Source: JAABSQ01 sp964573705 (lineage in GTDB: Bacteria; Desulfobacterota; Desulfobacteria; Desulfobacterales; Desulfococcaceae). From it: 64,000 nt of DNA. The DNA is taken from contig CAZNLT010000003.1 in NCBI GenBank assembly GCA_964573705.1, positions 1 to 64,000 on the forward strand, given 5' to 3'. Made by a program: the position numbers and the translations under genes. This document shows, piece by piece, positions 27,262 through 36,132 of this stretch; the stretch's first letter is position 1; each line of letters opens with the position of its first letter. The notes below the pieces were generated by a model. The model ran no database searches. It saw only the letters and a list, made by a program, of their open reading frames with translations, and was not told the DNA's origin.

Positions 27262-27810
27262 ATGGTTATCCCTCAACCCATCATCGATTCCGTCTGCATT
27301 CGGGAATGCGCAACCCGCTGGTGCTGTTCAATCCGCCACTTCTCCCCGCCGCCCGTCTCCCGGGAGGATATTCGGCTGATTCTGAAGACGGGCGCCGCCG
27401 GATTTTTCGAGGAAACCGGACAAGGTTTTCACCTTAAATGCCGGGCGGACGGGTACTGCACCCTTTTTGATCCCGGCCGGAAAATCTGTGCCGTTTACCC
27501 GGTGCGCCCACCCGATTGCCGCATATTTCCTTTTGACTATTATGCCCTCGACGCCGAGCACGGACAATGGGTGATCTGGGACTGCCCCTATTCCCGCCGA
27601 ATAGACAAAGATCTAATCCCCGCCGCTCTGGACCGGTTTGAAACCGATCCTCGCTACCTTCGTCATATTCTTGGCAGCTGGGCTTTCGGCAACGAGGCAT
27701 ATGCTGCTGCCCCCCCGCCTTCCGGACGCGCACCCGGGTTCCGACGATTGCGCCGCTTCCGAATTATTCGGCCGGATCTGCCGACAGCGAGGGTGACCGG
27801 TCTCAAATAA
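27262..27810 (+). CDS. YkgJ family cysteine-cluster protein
   Basis: A 182-residue protein of the YkgJ/UPF0153 type, predicted to bind zinc or an iron-sulfur cluster through conserved cysteines. Visible ligands are the pattern C..C....CC near residues 12-22 (SVCIRECATRWCC), CRADGYCTLFD, KICAVYPVRPPDCRIFPFD and WDCPYS. The R-P-x-x-C-R-x-F/Y-P motif is the family hallmark. The biochemical role is unknown. The final 35 residues are basic and Pro-rich and lie outside the family domain. A good promoter precedes the gene; the ATG lacks a clear ribosome-binding site. Confidence 0.8.
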   Translation: MVIPQPIIDSVCIRECATRWCCSIRHFSPPPVSREDIRLILKTGAAGFFEETGQGFHLKCRADGYCTLFDPGRKICAVYPVRPPDCRIFPFDYYALDAEHGQWVIWDCPYSRRIDKDLIPAALDRFETDPRYLRHILGSWAFGNEAYAAAPPPSGRAPGFRRLRRFRIIRPDLPTARVTGLK

Positions 27811-27898
27811 AAAAACCGGTGCCGAAAACCCGGCGGCATCGCTTCTGTTTGGGAGTGACGGATTTTTTATGCGGGATATTTATTCGGGTGTCAAGTCC

Positions 27899-27919
27899 AA
27901 ATCCCGAGTTGGGATTTTT
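27899..27919 (+). terminator. Probable intrinsic terminator after the YkgJ gene
   Basis: AAATCCC (27899-27905), loop GAGTT, GGGATTT (27911-27917) with the T-run extending to 27919. The 7-pair stem is AT-rich and the T-run short, so it is a moderate terminator. It separates the YkgJ gene from the promoter of the chemosensory operon. Confidence 0.5.
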
Positions 27920-27923
27920 ACCC

Positions 27924-27951
27924 TTGTCATGATATTCCACTCTGATATAAA
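27924..27951 (+). promoter_or_regulatory. Likely sigma70 promoter of the chemosensory operon
   Basis: TTGTCA (27924-27929), 16 bases, TATAAA (27946-27951), about 55 bases before the first CheW start codon. It is the only good promoter pattern in the gap, and the downstream genes overlap or nearly touch as far as 38423. Confidence 0.55.
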
Positions 27952-28006
27952 TAGGTTGAATGTTTATGAGTATATGTGACTCATCAGAAGAACGGAAACG
28001 CGTTTT

Positions 28007-28468
28007 ATGCTGACTCTGCTCTTTTACCTCGGGGATTCGGCCTATGCCATCACCTGCGAAAGAATTCGGGAAATCGTCCCCATGATGTCCCTGAAACGGG
28101 CTCCCCATGCACCCGAATGGTTCGGCGGATTTTTCAATTACCGGGGCGACATTGTTCCGGTGATCGACCTGAAGCGGCTGATCCAGGGACAGCCCTGCGA
28201 ATTGCGCTTGTCCACCCGAATTATTCTGGTGGATTACTACGGCCATCGAAAAACCCCGTCTCTGTTGGGTCTCATCGCCGAGCGGGTGACCGAAACGGTT
28301 CGCCGGCTGGACACGGCGGCCGCGTCTCCGCCCATCCGGTTTGAAAAAACCCCCTATTTGGGGTCGGTCATGATCGAAGACAGAACCCTGATTCAGCGCA
28401 TCGATCTGGATTACCTGCCGGATTGCATGGGGGTGCCGGAAGCGGAGGGGGAGCCGGATGCCGTTTGA
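28007..28468 (+). CDS. CheW-like scaffold protein (WspB-like)
   Basis: A 153-residue single CheW domain that couples chemoreceptor to histidine kinase. The core is visible in FYLGDSAYAITCERIREIVP, PEWFGGFFNYRGDIVPVIDL (the usual G..N.RG.I.PV.DL motif) and LLGLIAERVTETVR. It is the first gene of an eight-gene operon and overlaps the following CheR gene by 11 bases. In the Wsp system two CheW proteins (WspB, WspD) flank CheR in the same order; this one occupies the WspB position. Confidence 0.9.
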   Translation: MLTLLFYLGDSAYAITCERIREIVPMMSLKRAPHAPEWFGGFFNYRGDIVPVIDLKRLIQGQPCELRLSTRIILVDYYGHRKTPSLLGLIAERVTETVRRLDTAAASPPIRFEKTPYLGSVMIEDRTLIQRIDLDYLPDCMGVPEAEGEPDAV

Positions 28469-29774
28469 GGCGATTGAATCTCTCCTGGAGGAGCGAATCG
28501 GTCTGGCGGCGGACACTGTCGGGCCCGAATCCATTCACCGTACCGTGCTTCGCCGAACCGCCGCCCTCAACCTTCCGGGTATAGGGGCCTATCTGGAATG
28601 CCTCCATCGCCACCCCGATGAATGGGAGGCCCTGGTCGAACAGGTGGTGGTCCCGGAGACCTGGTTTTTCAGAAATCCGGAGGCGTTTGTCCTGTTGAGG
28701 CAATACCTGATCTGCGAATGGCTTCCCGCAAACCCGAATGTTCAGCTTCGCATTTTGAGCATTCCCTGCTCCACCGGTGAAGAGCCCTATTCCATCGCCA
28801 TCACCCTGAAGGACACGGGCCTTGCCCAGGATCGGGTTCGAATCGATGCCGTCGATATCAGCGCCCAGGCCTTGAAAACCGCCAGAAAAGGCGTCTATCC
28901 GGCGGGCTCCTTTCGCGGAAAGGCGCTTGCGTTTCGGGATGCCCATTTCACCCCTCGGAATAACGGGTTTCAAATCCACCCTTCCTTTCAAACCGGTTTG
29001 AGATTTCTTCAGGCAAACCTGCTGGCGGATGATTTTCTGACCCATGAATCGCCCTACGACATCATTTTCTGCCGAAACCTGCTGATCTACCTCGGAGACC
29101 GAGCCAAACAGCGGGTGGTTCAGGCGATCAAACGGCTTCTGGCCCCGTCCGGCCTTCTCTTTTTAGGCCATGCCGAACAGGGTCCGTTCCGGAATGACGG
29201 ATTTGTCTGGCTTCCGGATACCCGGGCCTTCGCCTGCAAACGGTCCGAAACCTGCCCGGAATCGAATTCCGCTCCTCCTTTTTCGGACCCGCCGCCGACG
29301 GATATCGAGGCCAGCGGACCGCTCTCCACCGAGTCTCCGCCGGTGTTGTTGAAACGAGCGCCCCAAGCACCGGTGGAAAAGATGCCGCCCCCCGACCCCG
29401 CGCCGGAGGAAACTTCAGGCCATTCCTCCGCACCCGTGCCCGATTCAACCACGGCCGACAACGCCGACCTGTTCGAAGCCGCACGGGCAAAAGCCGACCG
29501 GGGGGAGATCCCGGAGGCCCTGGATCTCTGCCGGCGGTTTCTGGAGGTCGACCCCACCCATGTGGAGGCCCATTTTCTGATGGGTATGATTCAGCAGGCC
29601 ATGGGCGACATCCTTCAATCCGAAAAATGGCTGAACCGGACCATCTATCTCGACCCGGACCATCTGGCGGCCATGGACCTTCTCACCATCATCGCGGAAC
29701 AGGGGGGTGATGGTGAGCGGGCCGATCGACTTCGGCGGCGGGCCGATCGCATCCGCCGTCGGCGGGAGGACTGA
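28458..29774 (+). CDS. CheR-type protein-glutamate methyltransferase with C-terminal TPR repeats (WspC-like)
   Basis: It methylates glutamates of the chemoreceptor using S-adenosylmethionine. Residues 1-265 form the CheR domain: VPETWFFRNPEAF, the SAM-binding site SIPCSTGEEPYSIAITL, VDISAQALKTARKGVY and IIFCRNLLIYL. A Pro/Ser-rich linker (about 270-330) leads to tetratricopeptide-type helices (DLFEAARAKADRGEIPEALD, DPTHVEAHFLMGMIQQAMGD, DPDHLAAMDLLTIIAEQ). The CheR-TPR arrangement is that of WspC and related CheR proteins of alternative chemosensory pathways. The start overlaps the preceding CheW gene, and the stop shares one base with the next start (TGATG). Confidence 0.92.
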   Translation: MPFEAIESLLEERIGLAADTVGPESIHRTVLRRTAALNLPGIGAYLECLHRHPDEWEALVEQVVVPETWFFRNPEAFVLLRQYLICEWLPANPNVQLRILSIPCSTGEEPYSIAITLKDTGLAQDRVRIDAVDISAQALKTARKGVYPAGSFRGKALAFRDAHFTPRNNGFQIHPSFQTGLRFLQANLLADDFLTHESPYDIIFCRNLLIYLGDRAKQRVVQAIKRLLAPSGLLFLGHAEQGPFRNDGFVWLPDTRAFACKRSETCPESNSAPPFSDPPPTDIEASGPLSTESPPVLLKRAPQAPVEKMPPPDPAPEETSGHSSAPVPDSTTADNADLFEAARAKADRGEIPEALDLCRRFLEVDPTHVEAHFLMGMIQQAMGDILQSEKWLNRTIYLDPDHLAAMDLLTIIAEQGGDGERADRLRRRADRIRRRRED

Positions 29775-30451
29775 TGGCGGACACCGACATCGTCGCCAAA
29801 CGGGAAAACTGCTGGAAGCGGATCGGGGTATTCAGCCCCGGAAACGCGGTCTGCCCCGAACTGGAACGGGTGATCCACTGCCGGAACTGCGAGGTCTATA
29901 CCCGAAACGGACGGGAACTCCTGGAGCGGGATATTCCCGCCGATTATCGGGATGAGTGGACCGAAGCGATGGCCGAAAAAAAGATCGAGGAGGACCCCGG
30001 CACCTTCTCGGTGATCATTTTTCGAATCGGACGGGAATGGCTGGCCCTGCCCACCCGGCTTCTGGCCGAGGTGATCCACGCCGAGCGGTTTCACACCCTG
30101 CCCCACCGGAAAAGCCCGGTCCTGTTGGGCATCGTCCATGTCCACGGAGAGATTCAGCTGTGCGTCTCTTTTCACCGGCTTCTGGAAATCGACTCCCGCG
30201 GCGACGAAGCCGACCCGCACACCCATAAACGAATGATCGTTCTGGATCGAGACGGCGAAAAATGGGTCTTTCCGGTGAACGATATTCTGGGCATCTTCCG
30301 GGTGGATCCGAGCCAGTTTCAGAATGTACCGGTCACGGTGGCGATGGCCCAATCGGCCTTCACCCAGGACATATTCCGCTGGAAGGAGATGAATGTGGCC
30401 CTTTTGGATGCCGAACTCCTCTTTTTTCACCTCTCGAGGAATGTACAATGA
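29774..30451 (+). CDS. CheW-like scaffold protein with N-terminal extension (WspD-like)
   Basis: A 225-residue protein. The first 65 residues contain a small Cys-bearing segment (CWKRIGVFSPGNAVCPELER, HCRNCEVYTRNGRELLERD), which is usual for WspD-like CheW proteins and may bind a metal. The CheW domain follows (IFRIGREWLALPTRLLAEV, LLGIVHVHGEIQLCVSFHRL, WVFPVNDILGIFRVD). Translation is coupled to the CheR gene upstream and to the CheA gene downstream by overlapping stop and start codons. It should form the second adaptor of the receptor-kinase array. Confidence 0.9.
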   Translation: MADTDIVAKRENCWKRIGVFSPGNAVCPELERVIHCRNCEVYTRNGRELLERDIPADYRDEWTEAMAEKKIEEDPGTFSVIIFRIGREWLALPTRLLAEVIHAERFHTLPHRKSPVLLGIVHVHGEIQLCVSFHRLLEIDSRGDEADPHTHKRMIVLDRDGEKWVFPVNDILGIFRVDPSQFQNVPVTVAMAQSAFTQDIFRWKEMNVALLDAELLFFHLSRNVQ

Positions 30452-32931
30452 GCAAAGATATCGAGGGGCGGCATACGCCGGCGGAGGACGACATGCTGGA
30501 GCTTTTTCAGACGGAGGTGGAGACCCACGCGGTCACCCTGAACGAGGGGCTTCTCGCACTGGAAAACGACCCTTCTGATTTCGCCGCCATCGAATCCCTG
30601 ATGCGCGCGGCCCACTCCATCAAGGGCGGGGCCCGAATCGTGGATCTGGATACGGCGGTTCGAATCGCCCACACCCTGGAGGACTGTTTCGTCACCATTC
30701 AGAGAAAACGGATGCCGCTTTCCCCCGAGCACATCGACGTGCTGCTCAAGTCGGTGGACGCCCTGATTCAGGTCGCTGAAGCCGGCGAAGCGGCGGTCGG
30801 AGATTCACCCCGAATCGATCGGCTGATCGCCGCCATTACCGCCGTCACCGCCCCCGACACGAACCCTGAAACGGATTCGGCTGCTCCGGAATCCGCTGTC
30901 AACCCGATCTTCGAGCGCTCCGAACCCGCCGCCCGGGCCAATCCGGCCCCGGCGGGGGATACAGCCGATGCCGGGGATCTCACAGGCAACGGCGATGCCG
31001 CCGTCGAGCCGGATGGACCCGACGACGCAAAAGCCGCAAAGAAACCAGATGAAAGCGATCTTGTCGAAGCGCCGATCCGAGACAGATCCAGTGAAAAGGG
31101 GCGCATGGTCCGGGTGACCGCCGGCAAGATCGAACGTCTCATGGGGCTGGCCGGAGAGGTCGTGGTGGCCGCCCGGGGATTGCCCTTGTTCCAGGATGAA
31201 CTGATGGCGCTGAAACGCGGCCATTCCGAAATGGCCCGCACACTGGAAGAGCTTCAACGGCTGATTTCCCGTGAAAACGGGGATGAACGGCTTCAGGAGC
31301 TGACCCTTCAGTCCCGGGAAAAACTTAAAGGCTGCACCCGCCTTCTGAATGAACAGGTCAATACCCTGGACATGTACACCAGCATGAGCGCCCGCCTTTC
31401 GGACCGGCTCTATCACGAGGTGGTCGGGGTGCGGATGTGCCCCTTTGCCGACGGCATTCGGGGGTATCCCCGGTTGGTCCGGGATCTGGCCCGGGAACTG
31501 GGAAAGAAGGCCCGGCTCCAGGTATTCGGGGAGTCCACCGATGTCGACCGGGACATTCTGGAAAAGCTGGACGCCCCTCTCAATCACCTGCTCCGCAACG
31601 CGGTGGACCACGGCATCGAATCCCCGGCTCAACGGTCGGCCGCCGGCAAACCGGAAACCGGTGTCATTCGGCTGGAGGCGGTTCACCGGGCCGGAATGCT
31701 GATGATCACCGTCTCCGACGACGGACGGGGCATTCACCCGGAGGACCTGCGGCAGCGGATTCAGGACCAGCGGATGGCCCAGCCCGACATCCTGGGTCGG
31801 TTGTCCGAAGCGGAGCTGATGGAGTTTCTGTTTCTTCCGGGCTTTTCCACCGCCGATGAAATCACCGAAATTTCAGGACGCGGGGTGGGGCTGGATGTGG
31901 TCCACAGCGCGGTTCACGAGGTGGGCGGGTTGGTGCGGACCCTGTCCGATCCCGGCAGAGGGCTCACTTTTCAACTGGAGCTTCCCCTCACCCTGTCGGT
32001 GATCCGCACCTTTCTGGTGGAAATCGCCGAAGAGCCCTACGCCTTTCCCCTGGCCCGCATCGACCGATGCCTCAAACTGGGAGAGGCCGACATCGATATC
32101 GTGGAAGATCGGCAGTATTTTCGTTTGGATGACCAAAACATCGCCCTGGTGGATATCCACGAGGTGCTGGATTTACAAAAACCGGCGGCCGCCCGGGAAG
32201 TCTTCAACGTGGTGGTGATCAGCGACAGGAACCACGCCTATGGCCTGGTGGTGGACCGCTTTCTCGGAGAAAGCGAACTGGTGGTCCGGCCCCTGGACCC
32301 CCGGTTGGGCAAAATTCCGGATATCAATGCGGCGGCCACCATGATGGACGGCTCCCCGGTCCTGATCTTCGATGTGGAAGACCTGGTCCACTCCATTGGA
32401 AAGCGGCTTTCCGGGCAGCGGCGGCTGGGCAAACTCTCGGCAGGAGAGGCCCCGGAATCGGCTCCCCCTTCCCGGCGGATTCTGGTGGTGGAAGATTCCT
32501 TCATCGTTCGGGAGAAAGAACGGAAGCTGCTGGAAAACCGAGGATACGAGGTGGACACCGCCGTAGACGGCATGGACGGTTGGAACCACCTGCGTACCGA
32601 ATCCTACGACATGGTGGTCACCGACATCGACATGCCCCGAATGAACGGATTCCAGTTGATTCGGAATATCAAGGCGCATACCGAACTCAAATTCCTGCCG
32701 GTGATCGTGGTCTCCTACAAGGCCTCCGAAGAAGATCGCCTGCAGGGACTTCGGTGCGGCGCCGATTACTACCTGACCAAAACCGACTTCAACGACCACA
32801 AGCTGATCGAGGCGGTGGCCGATCTCATCGGCGAACCCGACGCAGACAGGGGCTCGGGAGCGCAACACCCGAAGAACAAGATTGTAAGCCTGGAGGATAA
32901 ACGAAAGCGAACCCCACGGAGAAACGGATAA
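30448..32931 (+). CDS. Hybrid chemotaxis-type histidine kinase CheA-REC (WspE-like)
   Basis: An 827-residue kinase that autophosphorylates in response to the receptor and passes phosphate to CheB and the REC-cyclase. Domains in order: HPt with phosphorylatable His56 (RAAHSIKGGAR); a Pro/Ala/Asp-rich linker (about 130-215); dimerisation and HATPase (LNHLLRNAVDHGIE, VSDDGRGI, SGRGVGLDVV); a CheW-like P5 domain (AFPLARIDRCLKLGEADID); and a C-terminal receiver with LVVEDSFIVREKE, phosphoacceptor Asp in VVTDIDMPRMNG and the conserved Lys in YYLTKTDF. No P2 domain is evident. The ATG at 30448 overlaps the stop of the CheW gene; the frame is open upstream but lies inside that gene. The layout equals WspE. 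Confidence 0.93.
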   Translation: MSKDIEGRHTPAEDDMLELFQTEVETHAVTLNEGLLALENDPSDFAAIESLMRAAHSIKGGARIVDLDTAVRIAHTLEDCFVTIQRKRMPLSPEHIDVLLKSVDALIQVAEAGEAAVGDSPRIDRLIAAITAVTAPDTNPETDSAAPESAVNPIFERSEPAARANPAPAGDTADAGDLTGNGDAAVEPDGPDDAKAAKKPDESDLVEAPIRDRSSEKGRMVRVTAGKIERLMGLAGEVVVAARGLPLFQDELMALKRGHSEMARTLEELQRLISRENGDERLQELTLQSREKLKGCTRLLNEQVNTLDMYTSMSARLSDRLYHEVVGVRMCPFADGIRGYPRLVRDLARELGKKARLQVFGESTDVDRDILEKLDAPLNHLLRNAVDHGIESPAQRSAAGKPETGVIRLEAVHRAGMLMITVSDDGRGIHPEDLRQRIQDQRMAQPDILGRLSEAELMEFLFLPGFSTADEITEISGRGVGLDVVHSAVHEVGGLVRTLSDPGRGLTFQLELPLTLSVIRTFLVEIAEEPYAFPLARIDRCLKLGEADIDIVEDRQYFRLDDQNIALVDIHEVLDLQKPAAAREVFNVVVISDRNHAYGLVVDRFLGESELVVRPLDPRLGKIPDINAAATMMDGSPVLIFDVEDLVHSIGKRLSGQRRLGKLSAGEAPESAPPSRRILVVEDSFIVREKERKLLENRGYEVDTAVDGMDGWNHLRTESYDMVVTDIDMPRMNGFQLIRNIKAHTELKFLPVIVVSYKASEEDRLQGLRCGADYYLTKTDFNDHKLIEAVADLIGEPDADRGSGAQHPKNKIVSLEDKRKRTPRRNG

Positions 32932-32935
32932 AAAG

Positions 32936-35074
32936 ATGAATCTAACCATCAAGAAACTGCTGATCAGTCTGGTCCTCTTCGGGGTGGCGGTGGTGGTCGC
33001 TTTGGCCGCCGCCGGCCAATACTCCAACAACCAACTGGTGCAAAGCCAGGCCCGGCTCACCGGAATCGTTCTGCCTCTGGAGACGGCGAATCAGAAAATA
33101 CGGGTGGCCATGGCCGCCTTCATCGAGCGGCAGGCCCAGATCCGGAATGCGGAATCCAAGGCCGAACTGGCGCCGCTGACCAAACGCACCCCCTTGGAAG
33201 GCGCCTTTGAAGAAAGCCTCGATCGGTTGAGGACGCTGGCCTCAGACCGGGCCGAGACGGCGCCTCAGATCGACCGGTTGACCAGTATCTACAACACCTT
33301 TCTCAACACCGATGCCGCGGTTTTCGCATCCATGCAGACCGGGTTGGATCTGGAGTCCCGCATCGATCAACTCATCGATTCCCTCGATTCGGTCAGCACC
33401 ACACTTCAAAAGGATGCCCAGGCGATTTTCAACCGAATCAATTTCGCGGCCATGCGGGAAAAAATCGCCTTGCGGGAGTATATGGCCACCGACGAGAAGA
33501 CCGAGGAGCTTCAGGCGGCGGTGCGGGACCTTCTCAAAGGCGATTTGACCCAGCTTCAAAAGGCCTGCAACGACCTGCGACTGGCGGCGGCCAATCTCAG
33601 CACCCACGGCCGTCAGATTCTGCTGGCCGAGAACAAGAGCCGGATCGAACAGATTCAAAAAGCGGCGATACCGGAAGCCGCCGCCGCAGCCCGGACCGCC
33701 TTGGGGATTCTCAAAGAAGGGGTGGCGAAATCCGAGGAGTTGTCGGCCCTGGCCCGGGCCATTGAAAAGAACCTCGCCCTGCTGCTGGAGATTCTTCAGG
33801 AGATTCACGACACCCGCATCCGCTGGATCGAGAACCAGATCCATATGGCGGGCCTGCAGGCGGTCATGAAACAGAACACCGCCGCCATGACCGACAGCCT
33901 GGAAGGGATCCAGGCCCTGGCCGGGAATCTGCGGGCCGCCGCCGAAGAGGAAGCGATTCGGGTGCGGGATTTCACCCGGCAGTTCGTCTGGATCGCCGGT
34001 CTGGTCTCCATTCTTTTCATGATCCTGATCGGCTGGATCATCGGCCGCCGCATCATCGTCCCCCTGGACAAGGCGGTGGCCTTTGCGGAGGACATCTCCC
34101 GAGGGGACCTGACCGCCAAAATCCAGCTGGACCGGAGTGAACTCCTCACCCGGTTCCGTCTGGACCGGAACGATGAGATCGGCAACCTGGTGGCCAAGCT
34201 GAGCGATATGGTCTATAACCTCAATGCGCTCATCGGACAGGTTCAGAAATCCTGCATTCAGGTCTCCTCCTCCTCCACCGAGCTGGCCGCCACCTCCAAA
34301 CAACAGGAGAGCATTATCTCCAATCAGGTAACCTCCACCGATTACGTCATTCAATCGGTGGCGGAAATCTCCAAGGTGTCGGGGCAGCTGGTGGAGACTA
34401 TGCAGCAGGTGGCCGCCATGTCCGAAGAGACCGCCGAATTCGCCGCCAGCGGCCAGACCGACCTGGCCCGCATGAAGGAGGCCATCGTCCATATGGAGGA
34501 CGCCTCCAAATCGATTTCCGGAAAGCTGGAGGCCATCAACGAAAAGGCCTCCAACATCACCTCGGTGGTCACCACCATCACCAAGGTGGCGGACCAGACC
34601 AACCTGCTCTCCCTCAACGCCGCCATCGAGGCGGAGAAGGCCGGAGAATACGGCCGGGGCTTTACGGTGGTGGCCCGGGAGATCCGCCGACTGGCCGACC
34701 AGACCGCAGTGGCCACCCTGGACATCGAACAGATGGTCCAGGACATGCAGTCGGCGGTCTCGGCTGGGGTGATGGAGATGGATGCCTTTATTAAAGAGGT
34801 CCAGCGAAGCGCCGAGGACGTCACCCGCATCAGCGGGCAGCTCACCCGGATCATCGAACAGGTTCAGTCCATTTCGCCCTCCTTTGACAATGTCAACAAG
34901 TCGATGCAGTTTCAGTCGGAACGGGCTCGAAAGATCGACGGGGCCATGGTCAGCCTGGGGGGTGAAATGAAGCAGACCATGGAATCGCTCAAGGAATCCT
35001 TTCTGGCCATCGAACAGCTGAACGAGGCGGCACGAGGGCTTCAGGACGAGATCACCCGGTTTAAGGTGGCCTGA
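32936..35074 (+). CDS. Methyl-accepting chemotaxis protein (WspA-like position)
   Basis: A 712-residue chemoreceptor. TM1 (LLISLVLFGVAVVVALAAA, about residues 8-26) is followed by a helical extracytoplasmic domain of about 320 residues, TM2 (WIAGLVSILFMILIGWII, near 350-368), a HAMP region (PLDKAVAFAEDISRGDLTAK) and the signalling domain. The highly conserved receptor tip is intact (NLLSLNAAIEAEKAGEYGRG, REIRRLADQTAVATLDIEQM). The sensor is an all-helical bundle of 4HB or larger type, and its ligand is unknown. In the Wsp system the receptor gene comes first; here it lies between the kinase and CheB genes. Its stop shares one base with the CheB start. Confidence 0.92.
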   Translation: MNLTIKKLLISLVLFGVAVVVALAAAGQYSNNQLVQSQARLTGIVLPLETANQKIRVAMAAFIERQAQIRNAESKAELAPLTKRTPLEGAFEESLDRLRTLASDRAETAPQIDRLTSIYNTFLNTDAAVFASMQTGLDLESRIDQLIDSLDSVSTTLQKDAQAIFNRINFAAMREKIALREYMATDEKTEELQAAVRDLLKGDLTQLQKACNDLRLAAANLSTHGRQILLAENKSRIEQIQKAAIPEAAAAARTALGILKEGVAKSEELSALARAIEKNLALLLEILQEIHDTRIRWIENQIHMAGLQAVMKQNTAAMTDSLEGIQALAGNLRAAAEEEAIRVRDFTRQFVWIAGLVSILFMILIGWIIGRRIIVPLDKAVAFAEDISRGDLTAKIQLDRSELLTRFRLDRNDEIGNLVAKLSDMVYNLNALIGQVQKSCIQVSSSSTELAATSKQQESIISNQVTSTDYVIQSVAEISKVSGQLVETMQQVAAMSEETAEFAASGQTDLARMKEAIVHMEDASKSISGKLEAINEKASNITSVVTTITKVADQTNLLSLNAAIEAEKAGEYGRGFTVVAREIRRLADQTAVATLDIEQMVQDMQSAVSAGVMEMDAFIKEVQRSAEDVTRISGQLTRIIEQVQSISPSFDNVNKSMQFQSERARKIDGAMVSLGGEMKQTMESLKESFLAIEQLNEAARGLQDEITRFKVA

Positions 35075-36123
35075 TGCGGATCGCCGTCGTCCACGACCGG
35101 GATCGGGTCCAAAAAGAGATAGAAAAAGTTATCCGGAATCTCCCGAACCATGAGATCGCCTGGACGGCCCGAACCGGAACGGAGGCGATGAACCGGTTCT
35201 CGAGGGACCTTCCCGGCCTGATCCTGATAAAACTGGTCCTGCCGGACATGAGCGGGGTGGAGGTCACCCGCCGGATCATGGAAAAATCGCCCTGCGCCAT
35301 CCTCCTCATCACCCATCAGGTGGAGGACCACACCTCCGAAATCTTCGACGCCATGAGCCACGGGGCCCTGGATGTGATCCATCTTCCTTTTTCCGCCTCG
35401 AATGGAACAGATGAGACGATCGACCCCGTTCAGGCTCGACACCTGCTCCATAAAAAAATCCAGACGGTGGAAAAACTGAAACAGAACCATATCCCGGTCC
35501 GGGTGCGCAAAACCGCATCTCCCCGTCCTCCCCTTGTGGTGATCGGCTCCTCGGCAGGCGGGCCCAAGGCGCTGGCAGATATCCTCTCCCCGCTTCCGGA
35601 AACCCTGGAGGCGACCCTGGTGGTCATTCAACATGTGGACAAAGAATTTTCCGCCGGGTTTGTCGACTGGCTCGACGCCCAGTGCTCCCTTCGGGTGAAA
35701 CTGGCGGTGGAGGGGGGGCGGCCTGCAGCCGGTGTGGTGTACGTGGCAGGAACCGACGATCATCTGATTCTGACCCCGGATTATACCTTTTCGTACATTC
35801 CCGGCGAATCGGATTCACCCTATCACCCGTCGGTGGATGTCTTTTTTAAAAGCCTGGTCGGCTACTGTCCGGGCAAGCCCGGACCGACGCCCTATCGCCG
35901 CATCGGGTGCGTAGGGGTGCTTCTCACCGGTATGGGTCGAGACGGGGCCGAGGGGCTGTTGACCCTTCACCGGGCCGGGTGGCACACCATCGCCCAGGAT
36001 GAATCGACCAGCGTCATCTACGGCATGCCCCGAGCGGCCAAGGAAATCGGCGCGGCGACCGAGGTGCTTCCCATCGACAAAATCGCGCCGGCCATTCTCA
36101 AGGCCCTCTCTCGAACCGCCTGA
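35074..36123 (+). CDS. CheB-type methylesterase with degenerate receiver domain (WspF-like)
   Basis: It removes methyl groups from the receptor, giving feedback. The 349-residue protein has an N-terminal receiver (1-120) and a CheB catalytic domain with Ser160 (GSSAGG), His in VVIQHVDKEF and Asp in LTGMGRDGAEG. The receiver resembles WspF (DLPGLILIKLVLPDMSG), but the residue at the phosphoacceptor position is Lys53, where CheB and WspF have Asp. The acidic pair at the N-terminus is also reduced (AVVHDRD). The receiver therefore probably cannot be phosphorylated, and the esterase may be unregulated or controlled by protein contact. The codon is AAA at 35230-35232. Confidence 0.9.
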   Translation: MRIAVVHDRDRVQKEIEKVIRNLPNHEIAWTARTGTEAMNRFSRDLPGLILIKLVLPDMSGVEVTRRIMEKSPCAILLITHQVEDHTSEIFDAMSHGALDVIHLPFSASNGTDETIDPVQARHLLHKKIQTVEKLKQNHIPVRVRKTASPRPPLVVIGSSAGGPKALADILSPLPETLEATLVVIQHVDKEFSAGFVDWLDAQCSLRVKLAVEGGRPAAGVVYVAGTDDHLILTPDYTFSYIPGESDSPYHPSVDVFFKSLVGYCPGKPGPTPYRRIGCVGVLLTGMGRDGAEGLLTLHRAGWHTIAQDESTSVIYGMPRAAKEIGAATEVLPIDKIAPAILKALSRTA

Positions 36124-36132
36124 AGGCCCCCC

